Source: Ctena decussata (Eukaryota; Mollusca; Bivalvia; Lucinida; Lucinidae). From it: a stretch of 64,000 bases of DNA. The notes under the pieces are model-generated. The model was not told the DNA's origin and made no database searches. It saw only the letters and a program-made list of their open reading frames with translations. Below, piece after piece: positions 43,640 through 55,865 of the stretch. Location: positions 1,309,501 to 1,373,500 of the forward strand of contig OZ022498.1 in assembly GCA_963989385.1 (NCBI GenBank), written 5' to 3'. The position numbers were made by a program, and so were the translations under genes. Each line of letters starts with the position of its first letter. Within the stretch, counting starts at the first letter, position 1.

Positions 43640-46600
43640 CGCAAATCGGCGTTACGAAAATTTAATAAAAATCCGTCTCGTGAAAATCACATTCATTCAA
43701 AATTAACACGTGCTAAAGCACGAAGGACTATCAAAGAAGCCAAACGCACATCGTGGCAACAATATGTCAACAAATTAAATCCCAAAACACCAGTTAAAAA
43801 GATCTGGGATATGATACGAAAGATAAGTGGAAAAACTAAGAAATCTGAATGTGTCCACATAAAATCTTCCAACGGTAACAAATATTTTTCCACTGAAGAG
43901 ATTTCCAATGCGTTAGGTGAAAACTTTCAGAAAAATTCTTCAAGTTCAAATTACAGCCAACGATTTCAAGAACTAAAAATTGAAAAAGAATCAGAAAATT
44001 TAAACTTTCAGTCAGTTAATAACGAAAAATACAACCTTCCCTTCAGCATATCAGAATTAAAGGATTCGCTTCATAAATGTAACGACACAGCTGCAGGACC
44101 GGACGATATCCACTATCAAATACTAAAACATTTACCACCTGACGCATTGGAAACCTTATTAAATATTTTAAATGATATATGGCATACTGGAAAATTTCCA
44201 GAAGACTGCCATAAAGCAGTCATTATTCCTATTCCCAAACCGGGAAAGGATAAGACGGAAGCAACAAACTATAGACCGATAGCGTTAACAAGTTGTATAT
44301 GTAAAACAATGGAGAGAATGATTAACCACAGGCTCGTTTGGTTCCTGGAGTCAAATCATTTGATTTCCGGAAATCAAGCGGGCTTTCGTAAAAATCACAG
44401 TACTAACGATCATTTAGTATGATTAGAATCTTTTATTCGTGATGCATTTGTTAAAAAAGAACATGTCGTTGCAATATTTTTCGACCTTGAAAAAGCATAC
44501 GACACGACGTGGAAATATGGCATCATGAAAGATTTACATGATATTGGCCTTAGAGGCCGTCTTCCGAATTTTATATCGAGTTTCTTATCAGACAGATCCT
44601 TTAATGTTAGAATAGGGTCTACGTTGTCTGACACTTTTAAACAAGAACAGGGCGTTCCGCAAGGAAGTATCTTATCCCCCACTTTATTTAATATAAAAAT
44701 CAATAACATTGTTAAATGTGTTAACGATACCGATTCTTCTTTATATGTTGATGACTTTGGCATCTTTTACAAATCGAAAAATATGAAAAACATAGAATTC
44801 AGACTTCAAAGATGCCTGAATAAAGTAGAAACCTGGGCCACAGAAAACGGTTTTAAATTCTCTAAAACTAAAACCCAGTGTGTGCATTTTTGTCAGTTGA
44901 GGGGTTTACACCCTGACCCAGTTCTTAATATTTATGGATCGCCTATTCCAGTTGTAAATGAGGCCAAATTTTTAGGCCTTCTGTTTGATAAGAAACTCAC
45001 TGTTATTCCTCACATAAAAGCTTTGAAAGCTAAATGTTTAAAAGCTTTAGATGTTTTAAAAGTTCTCTCCAATACAAACTGGGGAGGAGATCGTACTGTT
45101 CTTCTTAATCTGTATAGATCTCTAGTAAGATCTAAACTCGATTATGATTCAGTCGTATATGGTCCGGCACGAAAATCATACCTTAAATGTCTCGACACCA
45201 TTCATCATCAGGGTTTACGCCTTGCTCTTGGAGCATTTAGAACATCACCTGTAGAAAGTCTTTATGCTGAGTCGAACGAACCGTCTCTATATATCAGAAG
45301 AGAGAAATTGTCTCTACAGTATGTAACGAAGTTAGCTGCGAACCCACAGAATCCTGCATACGATTGTGTTTTTAATCCTCGTTATGAAATATTCTATAAT
45401 AACAGGCCGGAAATCTATCAAACCCTTGGGTTTGCGTATCAAACTTTTGCTAGTCGACTCGCATATTGACATTAAAAACTTTCAGAAGTTTTCTTTACCT
45501 GTTCACGAGCCATGGACCTTAAAACCTCCAAACGTCATTCTATCATTACGTCATAATAAAAAATCACAGACAAACCCTGACCTTATTCAATCAGAATTCT
45601 TACAAGTAAAATCTAATTTTCCGAACCATACCACAATCTATACGGATGGTTCAAAACAAGAAGATAAAGTTGCATGTTCAGTTGTAAGCTCCCTATTCAC
45701 AGAAACCATACGTCTACCAAATGGCACCTCAATTTTTACAGCAGAAGCTAAAGCCATAGATCTTGCACTCAATCAAATCTCAGTTCAAGAAAACAATCAG
45801 TCTATAATATTTTCAGACTCACTTTCTGTTTTATCATCACTCAAAAATGTTAATCACCCAAACCCTTTAATACAACAAATATTTCGTAAATTCTTTCAGT
45901 TACCATCAAAGGAAATAGTGTTTTGTTGGATCCCTAGTTATGTCAACATTCGTGGAAATAACCTGGCCGATAAAGAGGCCAAAACGGCTTTAAACTTACC
46001 AGAAAGTACTTTTCGAATTCCACATTCAGATTTTAAATCTCAAATTAATAAATATACCAAATCAAAATGTCAAACTTATTGGGATAATCAAATTCATAAC
46101 AAACTTCGACAAATTAAACCAGATTTTCACAGCAAGGACAATATATTATCAAATAGAAAAGAACATTCCTTTATACCAGATGCCGAATAGGGCATACCAG
46201 AATTACTCACTCGTTTTTATTAAAGGCCCCATTGCTCTATCAGCATGAGCAATTTTATCATGAGGTATCGCTGCAAGCTTCTCACTATAGTTTCGTCATT
46301 CTAAATGACCGTGATTAGCCAGCTTTAAACAAATAAAACGTCCTTCAGTTTCACATAAAAAAGGTTTGAAAACTTATTTGGGTCATTTTATTTGGCAACT
46401 AAAATGACCTACTTGCGATTTCATAAAATGGTAAAAATACAATGTACATGCGTGGAATCCTAATCACTATCCCGCCTATGTTTATCTAGCATTGCTAGAC
46501 GGGAAACCAGAACAGGAAATTGTATTTTGTGAAGTGATTTGTTATTTTTCAAAAACTTGTTTTCTCTACTTTTTGCTTGTTATATGACTCAATATATGCA

Positions 46601-46898
46601 CACCAATCCGTATTTTATTACCAAACTTGAAGGTTGAGCAGCTTTTTACAACGATTTGAATTTAGCCGTTTTTACCGCTGATAGGACTATGGAGACTTTA
46701 AATAATGAGGTTGCACCATTTTGCATACCATGCAACGAAGTCATTACTATTACACACCTTCTTGTATCATGCATTGACTTTAACCATATCCGTTCAAAAC
46801 ATTATAAAATTAATACCATCACCGAGCTTTTCAGCAAAGTTTCTTCTGCCCATATTATTAATTTTTTAAAGGAAGCTGGACTTTTTAACAAGATATAG
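43640..46898 (+). pseudogene. LINE RT-RNase H ORF2, broken
   Basis: Reading frames in order: 43811-44422 (KRTSWQQYVNKLNP just upstream, then AAGPDDIHYQILKHLP, NYRPIALTSCICKTMER, GFRKNHSTNDHLV, then a TGA), 44425-45469 (AIFFDLEKAYDTTW motif A, GVPQGSILSPTLFNIKINNI motif B, SLYVDDFGIF motif C with YVDD), and after a frameshift near 45400-45460, 45470-46190 with an RNase H domain (IYTDGSKQEDKVACSVV, EAKAIDLALNQI, IFSDSLSVL, IRGNNLADKEAKTA). An insertion then separates the end, about 46690-46898: FCIPCNEVITITHLLVSC, a CxxC...H...C knuckle, finishing FNKI-stop. RNase H points to the I/Nimb group. The nonsense codon, frameshift and insertion make it inactive. Confidence 0.88.
46190..46420 (-). mobile_element. 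Non-autonomous element G inside the LINE
   Basis: Read on the minus strand it starts near AAGTAGGTCATTTTAGTTGC, with AAAATGACC forming a hairpin, and ends in CAATGGGGCCTTTAAT. Related copies lie at 55596-55865 and, partly, 62034-62110. The inserted DNA probably extends to about 46640, beyond which the LINE frame resumes. Confidence 0.65.
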
Positions 46899-47087
46899 TC
46901 TTTTATTGTACATAACGTTTTAATGATTCGGACGTATACACAATACTTTAACATTTGGTCACTTTTGAAATTGTCTTATATATAGAAACGTTATATATTG
47001 TTGACGTTTAGACGCTGTATGCCCTAACCAGGGTTGAGCGTCTATGAATATAATCTAACATTCATTCATTCATTCAAAATGACGGTG

Positions 47088-47350
47088 AAGGCTAAGGTGT
47101 AAAGGTATTAATAGGAGTCGCTTCTCTGGGCGACGCAGCCCTTCTTAAATTGGGGTCTACTTGCATGAATTCCTGCTTGCTTCTCTAGATAAGATGGCTC
47201 TTTGAAATGAGGTCTACTCTTAAAGGAAAGAATTTTCTCTTAGAGGAGCGAATTCTTATTGAGGAGCGAATTCTTATTTTAAGAGTTGACGCCTACTGAG
47301 AAGCGAGGCAAGAAATAGTAGAGTTGCTTCCTTTGAAGGTATAGGTCGTT
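47088..47350. repeat. Duplication block continued, with family R repeat
   Basis: AAGGCTAAGGTGTAAAGGTA and CTTCTCTGGGCGACGCAGCC continue the block interrupted at 43620 and match 21750-21800. GAGGAGCGAATTCTTATT occurs twice in tandem near 47245-47280. Confidence 0.7.
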
Positions 47351-48630
47351 TGTGAAAAAGTGGAGGGCAAAAAATTGATTTAATTTCTTTACTTCTTAAT
47401 ACTTTTCACGAAACTATGCATACCTTAATCTGTTACCAATAGGAACTAAGGCAAGGAAATTCAGAATTTTCTGACCAGTAAATAAAAATGTGTCAGATCA
47501 ACTACATGTTAAAAATGTCTCTAATCTTTGAGATCGTTCGCTTGGTTGGTGCAGGTTTTTGGAACAGCCAATGTTGTACAGACTATTTAGATGCATCCCT
47601 TATACATGGGCATTTACTCCCTATTAAGGAGAACCACATAAGATTATCCTTTTCAAGTGATTGGCCAATCATTGCTAAAGCCTCTTTTTACCTGGTAGTG
47701 ACTGCACACATTTCAGACCACATGGTCATTTGTGAATGGATAATAGTATTAGTATAGTAACTATAGAAGCATCCATGGCTGTTGTACCTCTACGATTACC
47801 TCCCATGTAAGAATGGCATAAAATTGAGAAAAAAAATGGTATAGGTCTTATATAAATTTTAAGAACAGGTCTGATGCGTAACCGACAAGTCCAGTTTTCG
47901 CCAAGGTTGACTTCCCATTTTTAGCACAATTTAAACCTATTCTGCTACAGCTAACTTCTTACTGATATAATACCTTAACATGGCAGCTTAAATGTTAACA
48001 GAAGCCATCTCTGCAGCAAATGCCATTGTAAACCTAAATTAAGTTTTTACCATCACTGATTTGATTGCAGCAATTTGATACAAAGGTGCTGACAGAATGG
48101 TAAATACTACTGCTGCAGTCCCTGAACAGTCTGGTCTTGGTCTACAGTGTTTGCCCAGACATTCCTGTCTCAATATTTAGTAAGGTGGTTTATAGATCAG
48201 TTTGGAACATTTATTTGCTTGTAAGACGACATTCGTACCTGTGTATATATATCGCTTGGAGTGAAAATCCAAGTATATGCATGTCATAGTAAACAGTAAA
48301 ATGATTAAGATGAAGAGGGAAATATATCAAAATCCAATTATGTCTATGCAAAGAGATATATTTATAAGCATCATTCTGGAAAGCCTAAACTTCCATGGTG
48401 AAAGCCAGTCAACAAGTTCTTATAGTTTGAAAACTGTTTCTCAAGACCTTGTATTGCTTATATGCCATTTATTCAAGGTCTTCTAAATAGCTGTTTGTAG
48501 GTCCAGTTTCCACAAATATCTAGTTTTAGTTAAGAAACCAGTTTTAAATATTTCAACAGCAGAGTATTTGCATTCGAATCATGAAGTTCAGAATTTGGCC
48601 CGTTCCATGCTTTCATTTTAAGGAGTCGTA
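47351..48630. other. No gene recognised
   Basis: Open frames of up to 89 residues (47488-47757) without motifs. A CTGAACAGTCTGGTCTTGG phrase near 48125 is probably family H debris. Confidence 0.4.
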
Positions 48631-48639
48631 GTACGGCTT

Positions 48640-48942
48640 CTAAGTGTGTATTTACGCACAACTAGCCAGATAAGAGATTTTGAACAGTGCACTGATTATA
48701 CATGCACAGTATGCTACATCATACAGGTGTGACATCCCTCCTAAGTGTGTATTTACGCACGACTAGCCAGATAAGAGATTTTTAACAGTGCACTGATTGT
48801 ACATGCACAATATGCTACATCATACAGGTGTGACATCCCTCCTAAGTGTGTATTTACGCACGACTAGCCAGATAAGAGATTTTTAACAGTGCACTGATTG
48901 TACATGCACAATATGCTACATCATACAGGTGTGACATCCCTA
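48640..48942. repeat. 101-bp tandem repeat, three units
   Basis: Units start TAAGTGTGTATTTACGCAC at 48641, 48742 and 48843, a constant 101-bp step. Units 2 and 3 look nearly identical and unit 1 differs at a few sites. Each contains the imperfect palindrome GTGTGTATTTACGCAC and CATCATACAGGTGTGACATC. Confidence 0.93.
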
Positions 48943-49492
48943 ATTCAGTGAATAAACCTTACCACCACTGAACTAGAAAGTGTTAACAGTTTTTAAAATT
49001 CGTAGAAACCTATAACAATTAATAAAGTAACTTTTTATCTAAAAGAAATAAAAAAAAAACTAACTTTCCTTACCTGAGTTTGTATGCGTAATAGATTCAT
49101 GTATGCAAAGTTTCATGAAAATTTATTCGGTAAAAAAGAAATTTAATCACAAACGACCTATATACCTTTTACTTTAGTACTGTTTATTAGAGGTAGTTTG
49201 GCAGCGGCTGATTCTCTACACTTTAAGCCCTCTTTTGAAAAATGCAACCCCCAGGGGCGTTTAACAGGATTAATACGGTATTAAACATTGAGTAGTAGCA
49301 TAAAAATCTATTATTGTATCTGAGAACTTTTGTAAATCCGCAGCTATGTAAGGTGCGTGGCTACTTCCAAAGGAGAATGTCTGATAGGAGGGCTCCTTCT
49401 ATACACCGAGCACCTAGTTCTACTAAAGTTACCCTTTGTTTGATTATTTTGTGTTAAACGCGAGCCTCTTGCAGGATGGGTAAACGATAAAT

Positions 49493-49736
49493 AGCCGCGA
49501 CACGAGAAAATCAACAAAGTGGTTGTACGCAAAGCGCAGACTCAGATAAGCCTGGGCACCCGCCCTGTCTGATCAGACTCTTCATTAAGCGCTTAAAGGG
49601 TAGCTTAGGGTCTAATATAACTCCATGCGACAGCGAAGACTCTATTCAGGCTGGGCGGATTCCCAGGCTGATTTGAGTCTCTTCTCGGCGCACAACCACA
49701 ATGTTGGGTTTCTCGTGTCGCGGCTCAAATGTAATA
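49493..49736. mobile_element. Palindromic MITE, family P (duplicated copy)
   Basis: Counterpart of 22576-22812, with the same flanking text (CGAGCCTCTTGCAGGATGGG) on the left. Confidence 0.9.
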
Positions 49737-50012
49737 GTCTGTTATTTCTGAATATCATGGCATCATCTGTGAGCAGTGTCACTACCTAACAAATACTGAC
49801 GGAAAATGAATTTTCACTAACACGAATGATGTTCCATTCATCACCATTGAAACAAGAAGATCTGGACCTCGGTAAAATATTCTTGTCCGAATGACATATG
49901 ATGAAGCGTGGAATCAAACTCCTATCTGTAACCACTGGTAGTTTAGCGGATGGCATACATTTTGCAACATTTCTCTTTACTGTAAATATTTTTCGAGTTC
50001 TGTTTTATTAAA

Positions 50013-51786
50013 TCATTCTCGGTTTACAAGTATTGATTTGAGAAGAATAAAATCTTTTAAACTCTTTGGAATATCAGAATTTTTAAGAAATCGGTGGACA
50101 TTTCGTTTTAAATGTCTCCTTAAACAATCGCGGCAACTCATCTTCAATGATCTTGGTGAATCTAGGCAATGTTGCAGATATTCTTGATCCACGGATGGAG
50201 AGCTTTATCCAAATATTTCATAAGGTTGTCTTTCGTGTAAGGAAACCCGCATTCAATTAAAAGTGGTCCATGAAGTTCCAAATATTTGGTATCAGCGAGA
50301 TTGCTAAATCTGCTGTGAAGTTTGCAGTCGGTAATGTAATCTCCTTGAAGCTCTATATATTCAGTGCTCCATACTTCTGGGTTACTATCTAATTCAAGTC
50401 CCATTTCAACAGCGTCTTTGTTTGATTCCACGTCGAAGTTTTCATAAAGCAATAGTTCTAACACAGCTCGGGCTGTAATAAAGTACTGGTCGCGCATTCT
50501 TCTAAGCAAATCTATAAACAAGACACTTTCTTCCGCGACATCACTGTCACTGTTCGTATGAAGTGCTAACATCATCTGGATTATGCGAATGTCTATAATT
50601 TTTGACTTTGTTATGTAAGAATGTAGCATAGATGCATCAAATGTTTCGGTTTTCATGAATTCTCCCAGAAAAGCGTTAACCTCTTGCTTGTTTTCACGGT
50701 GCGCGGTATCTAGAACATCGTATAGGATTTCAGCCTTTCTACAAAATGGGATGTTTTGAAGTTCAGGTGTTTGTATGCCATGTTCCAACAGAACTTTCTT
50801 ACAGCTGTTTCGCTGTAATACCGAGCAAACATCACCTAATACACGTGAATAGTAATCACGAATTTCGTCGCCATGTTTATTAAGTATTGTATTTAGTATT
50901 CCTGATTGATTATGAACGATTGCCTGCTTACTTAGAACAGAGTGTACAAAGGCCTCATCTAGAAGCTGGCACACCAGTTTCATATTTCTATATGTGATTG
51001 CTGCTTCACTGACGGCCTTTTCACATAAAATTGATAATTCATGCTCGCAGATTTTTCTTCCCTCTGAAAACCACAAAAGAAAACTCAGAGATTCGTTTGG
51101 TATTTCAAAGTCTTTGTCTAAGCACTCTAGTGTCTGTTGTAATCTGCTCAATGTATCCCGTCCATCTTCGAACAATGTTAAAGATCGATGTTTCAAAGAA
51201 AATTCAATCAATGACGTTGCTTCAATTGTTACAGCATTTAAACAGTTATCGGTACTGTCAGCTGACCTTGTTTGAACAAACATATCACGAGCTTTTCCTG
51301 ATAATATAAAATATTTGTAATGTATATGCCTCAAATGTATGATATATCGGTTATAAAACTTAGACAAACTTTTGAAGTTTTTCTTCGATACCCCAACCAT
51401 AAATGCATCCAAATGAAATACGCTACTTGTATCAAATACAGAAGTTTCGGGTACCCTTCTTATACTTCTGGTGTCCCAACTGCTGCTGCTATATGAGTAC
51501 CGTAAACACCAGTCTGAGTCACAAAATGGTTAGGAACTTCATCTACGTGTGGACATTTACCATCAACGATGTTCTGAATGACCTTCTTATATATTTCTTC
51601 AACTATATCGCCGTCTTCCGATATATAACTTAAAAACTCATTATGAAAACCACATGGACAACAACAATATGTACCTGTATTCGGTGATTTGTAAAACACG
51701 GTTAGAAACGAGAATTTATGTCTGTATACTGATCTTCGGCATGGCTGGTTGGTCAATAAAGCCCTGAACGTTCTCTGGATATCCAT
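50013..51786 (-). pseudogene. Ankyrin/SOCS-box-like gene, broken paralogue
   Basis: Collinear with the intact gene at 27399-29192. The first part, 51786-51460 (108 residues), keeps the CCCPCGF cluster and YGTHIAAAVGTPE. A one-base loss with a stop near 51460 shifts the frame. The middle runs 51412-50162 with clearly homologous sequence (GKARDMFVQTRSADSTDN, ARAVLELLLYENFDVESNKD). A second one-base loss near 50187 changes LHPW... and truncates before the SOCS box, whose DNA (50013-50160) is still recognisable in another frame. The conserved AATAAA at 27361 is changed here. It is most likely a pseudogene; two assembly errors are a less likely alternative. Confidence 0.8.
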
Positions 51787-51864
51787 ATTTTAATTGAATG
51801 TTTCGCGATGTCTTTATATCTTCTTGGGGCAGCACACTAAAGTCTTGGTAATGTTCGTCACAGT

Positions 51865-53316
51865 CAGGCCCGTCGCCGTGTAGTAAAAACTGGTCCGGCG
51901 GAGGATAGCAACGAGTGCTGAAGGCACGAGATGGGGGATAGCACGAGAGGGGGATTTACCCCCTCTCGTAAGGGGGCTCGGGAGACCTCCCCCGAGAAAA
52001 TTTTTGATTTATGGGCGTCTCTATGTGCGTTTTAAATGCATTTTTGGGTGCGTTTGGTGCCAAATTTAAGTCGTTCTGGTCCCGAAGCTTTGCAAGTTAA
52101 ATACGAAAAAGAACAAACGTAAGACCCAAGAAGATCTTTAACAACTATTTCGACCCCTCTGCGAGTCTCATCAGGCGCTGGCATCAATTTCTGCGTTCAA
52201 GCAAAATTAAGCCTGATACAGATATAATCCCCACTATAGTTGTTTTATTTTTGTTTGTTTTATTTGCTGATACTGGCTAGCATACAGAGATGACAAAACG
52301 CGAGATCTTTTGCTTCATAATAATGATGCCATGGCCTACTGTCAAACCACGACGGCTGAAAACTTCTCTGCTCCGGCCTTTATTACACCAAATGTACGTT
52401 GTGGGAACCGAAAAGTCTTGGGCTAATTTGGAACAGGCGGCACTTGTATATCCATAATGGAATAACAACATTGACATGGAACTTTCGGTACAGTCTCAGA
52501 ACTTAGAATGCTCATACGAATTAGGGCGATAACGTCTACTCCCAAAACGTCTACTCCCATAGCGTCTACTCCCAAAATGTCTACTCCCATATGGTCTACT
52601 GTGCCAAAACGTCTACTCCCATCTGGTCTACTGGAATAAAATGTTTAGTTTGGTTTGGTCTACCCTGTAGTTATACATAATGATTATACGGTACAGAAAC
52701 ATATCATATAGACATCCAAACCAGAAATATCTCAAGATGGATCATTTGAAGTACAACCAGAAAGAGATGAATTAGGAATATGAATTGGTGAATCACTAAC
52801 TCAATGCTATATTGCGAACCCCAAATCAACAAAGATTTCAGCAAGTTAAATTTTCTTCAGACTAGAAACAAAATTTGGGTGACCTCATATTTCAAAAGAA
52901 AAAAAAACATGCCACTGTATTTTGTTTTCATATTATTGTTGGCAAAAATCAAAACGAAGAAGTTCTTTAATACATTCTGGATCAAAGAGATTATCATGTA
53001 TTTGATAAATCGTCCACTAAAAATGATCCTTTAACGAATATGAAATTAATCAAGCAGGTGTCATTGTAATAACTGTAGTGTTTTGCATAGTGTGTGACTG
53101 CATGTTTTCACACCTCAACCAGGTTTATTGATGACACAAGCAACGAGGGTCATTGATAATTTCATCGATAAATTGCAGCACTTCTGATGGAAATCATAGG
53201 TCAGCACGAAAGAAAAATCTGCTGCAAAGAAAAAAAGTGGTACGGCAGATAGCATACTCGGCCAAAAAAGTGGTCCGGCGCTCGCCGGACCTGCCGGACC
53301 GGCGACGACGGCCTTG
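51865..53316. mobile_element. hAT-like non-autonomous DNA transposon
   Basis: A 1452-bp insertion defined by comparison with the paralogous left unit. ACAGT occurs at 51860-51864 and 53317-53321 as a 5-bp target duplication. The ends are CAGGCCCGTCGCCG and, on the other strand, CAAGGCCGTCGTCGCCGG. The left subterminal part is GC-rich (AGCACGAGAGGGGGATTTAC and its partial complement), and both ends carry TGGTCCGGCG. No transposase frame was seen. Superfamily assignment from end sequence is tentative. Confidence 0.72.
52531..52640. repeat. Short tandem repeat, GTCTACTCCCA units
   Basis: Six or seven imperfect 15-19 bp units (ACGTCTACTCCCAAA, TGGTCTACTG variants) lie inside the hAT-like element. 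Confidence 0.9.
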
Positions 53317-53394
53317 ACAGTGCATCTATCTGGTACCTGTATCTGTAAAAGATCGCAACGACTATGCATATTGACACAGAAGTTACTCCTGAAT

Positions 53395-53535
53395 CATTGG
53401 AGCCCATGATCAGGATCAATCTGATCAGGATCTGCACGTAGTTCATTTCCCTTGCAATTCTGACGTACACAGCTAATAAGCACATCACCCCATCCCATTC
53501 TCCTCTGAATATTAAGAATTCAAAGTTCTGCAAAT
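53395..53535 (-). other. Possible upstream exon, paralogue of 29382-29512
   Basis: The minus-strand frame reads MQNFEFLIFRGEWDGVMCLL then AVYVRIAREMNYVQIL, open where the left copy is shifted. It is separated from the rest of the broken gene by the hAT-like insertion. Confidence 0.4.
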
Positions 53536-53540
53536 AGTTA

Positions 53541-53748
53541 GGGTCAAGTCAGGTAAATTCGGACAGCAGGTAAATTCGGACAGTGATATTGTTTTCTTTA
53601 TATGTCAGTTGTTTGGAATTACAGAAACTTAACTTGCAAACAGTGAAATTGTTGATAAGACGGCTCATAATGAGCCGTCTTATCTGGATTTGCACTGTTT
53701 GCATTTTATGTCCGAATTTACCCGCTGTCCGAAGTTACCAGACTCGAC
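53541..53748. mobile_element. TA-flanked MITE, family T
   Basis: GGGTCAAGTCAGGTAAATTC to ACCAGACTCGAC, central AGACGGCTCATAATGAGCC hairpin, TA on both sides. Positional counterpart of 30118-30331. Confidence 0.9.
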
Positions 53749-53904
53749 TATAGCCAACATATAACAGTAGCATACAGCCTTTATATATATAAAAGATTAC
53801 AGAACTTCTGAGGGGTCAAACCCAAATTTCAGAACAAAGTAGAGAAAAAGACAAAGCGTTTTTTTTTGGTACAAATAACTATACATACATTGAGTCACAT
53901 GGTA

Positions 53905-55042
53905 GGATCGAGTCGGGTAACTTCGGACAGCGGTAAATTCGGACATACCATTGCAAACAGTGAAAATCCAGATGAGACGGCTCATAAAGAGCTGTCTCAT
54001 CAGGATTTTCAATGTTTGCCCAGTTAATTTTTGTTTTAATTGCAAACAACTGACATATAGGAGAAATTGGGATACTGGGACACTGGGTAAGTGGGACATA
54101 TTTTATTCTTTGCGCACCAGACCCAGCATATGGTGGGTACTTACCATAAGAATAAACATTGTGAAAGCAGTTTCTACTTTTTGTTTGGAAATGATGTTTC
54201 TATGATTTCCTAGATATTCAAAAGCATGCACTGCTCACATTTTTAATTTCAATGTCCGAAATAGGCGCGTTCGTTCTGTTGCATAAAAATGATATAGTAG
54301 CACCGGTCAGTTTGAATCATCATCGTTAGTTTACCGCATCACCAAGATATTTAAAAATTAGATCACCCAAGCATGAAAAAACAAGGGACTTTGTCTAAAG
54401 TCGAGCTCAAGTATTTTTGATTCCTGGCGTTATAAAAAGCCAATTAGCCTGGCCCCAATCGAATCTGTATGTTACTCTGGTGGTCATGTTCCTTTGCAGA
54501 GGATTTATTGAACATAGGGTCTGTAGCCAGACTAAAAGCCAATATTTATAAGACCAGTTGTAAAATATATTTTCTGACGTAATCTATTACAGAAGTGACG
54601 TTATGTGCGAGGCATGTGTACGAATAACGTTGTAGAAATGAAATTAACTTATAAAAATGAACGCCGCGACACTGTAACTTATACCCAGCATCATCGCACC
54701 ACCAAATCCCCCCACCCCCTTTTTGTTATCTAAACAAGACATCATCAAAACAAAAAAAGCGTTCTGATATCTATCACATAATTTGGATTAGTGGGACATT
54801 TGACTTCATGGTTGTAAAGTTGCCTTTTGGGTTAACATATATCAGCGCAAGGCATCTTGTTTGTAATACGAAATCATATAATGTTATGTTATAAAGTGCC
54901 AACATATTTGATCTCGTTCTATCATATTATTCCATGAACGCAGGGGCTTTACCAATAAGTGTCCCACTTGCCCCAATTTCCCCTAAAGGAAACAATGTCA
55001 CTGTCCGAATTTACCTGCTGTCCGAAGTTACCCGACTGACCC
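53905..55042. mobile_element. TA-flanked MITE, family T, split by another element
   Basis: The left part 53905-54059 and right part 54984-55042 together make one family T element (GGATCGAGTCGGGTAACTTC ... TTACCCGACTGACCC). The junction GACATATA|AAGGAAAC is intact in the copy at 30275-30300. Confidence 0.9.
54060..54983. mobile_element. Tc1/mariner-type non-autonomous element, nested
   Basis: A 924-bp insertion with ends GGAGAAATTGGGATAC and, on the other strand, GGGGAAATTGGGGCAAGTG, flanked by TA at 54058-54059 and 54984-54985. Subterminal GTGGGACA motifs recur at both ends. There is no transposase frame. TA target choice suggests the Tc1/mariner group. Confidence 0.85.
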
Positions 55043-55105
55043 TATTGCTCTATTTTGGCAATCCATTTGCAGATGTCTAAAGTCTCCATAGTCCTATCAG
55101 CGGTA

Positions 55106-55309
55106 GGGGATAGTCGGGTAACTTCGGACAGCGGGTAAATTCGGACAGTGACATTGTTTCCTTTATATGTCAATTGTTTGGAACTAAAACAGAGATAACC
55201 GACCAAACAGTGAAAATCCTGATGAGACGGCTCATCATGAGCCGTATCACCTGGATTTTCACTGTTTGCAATGGTATGTCCCGATGTCCGAAGTTACCCG
55301 ACTCAACCC
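55106..55309. mobile_element. TA-flanked MITE, family T
   Basis: GGGATAGTCGGGTAACTTCG to GTTACCCGACTCAACCC with a central GACGGCTCATCATGAGCC hairpin; TA on both sides. Confidence 0.9.
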
Positions 55310-55567
55310 TAGTAAAAAAAAAAAAAGCGGTTTAATCTGCAGGTTTCATGATAAAATGTAAGTAAGTTGATGTGCATATATTGAATTGAGCTATATAACC
55401 GTCAAAACGTTTAGAGAGCATGGTTTTGAAAAATAACAAATCGTTCCACAAAATACAATTTTCTTTCTTGGCTCCCCGTCAAACGATGCAATACCAACAA
55501 AAGTGGTACGGAGAATATGGCCTTAGGCTTGTACAATGTATTTTTTCCTTTTTTTTTTTTTTTTTTT

Positions 55568-55865
55568 AACTTTTCCAAGTTATTTATATCGAAAGAACTT
55601 TTCCAAGTTATTTATATCGAAAGTAGGTCATTTAAGTTTCTTAATAAAATGACCCAAATTCTTTTTCAACTATTTTATAAGAGAAACGCCAGGATGTTTC
55701 AATTGTTTAAAGCTGGTTAATTACTGGTCACTGGTCGTTAAAGCTGGTCTTTTATATGACGAAACTGTAAGAAGAAGTTTGTAGCGATACCTCAAGATAA
55801 AATATTTGCATTTGATCATGTTGATAGGCAATAGGGCCTTTAACTCAAACTAATGGTATATCAAA
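55568..55865 (+). mobile_element. Non-autonomous element G with duplicated start
   Basis: A 28-bp unit containing TTCCAAGTTATTTATATCG occurs twice in tandem (55568-55595 and 55596-55623). TAGGTCATTT, AAAATGACC, GACGAAACTGTAAGAAG, GCGATACCTCAAGATAAAAT and CAATAGGGCCTTTAACTC follow, matching the reverse of 46190-46412. Confidence 0.75.

Larger units (their letters stand above)
43621..47072 (+). mobile_element. I-superfamily-type LINE, 5'-truncated, 15-bp TSD
   Basis: TTCAAAATGACGGTG occurs at 43606-43620 and again at 47073-47087, exactly flanking the element. The 3' end is an (ATTC)n tail at about 47059-47072. ORF1 and endonuclease are missing. The RT and RNase H domains are described separately. 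A non-autonomous element interrupts it near 46190-46640. Confidence 0.92.

Noticed and set aside
52277..52477. A transposase remnant inside the hAT-like element.
   Set aside because: The 66-residue frame shows no transposase motif.
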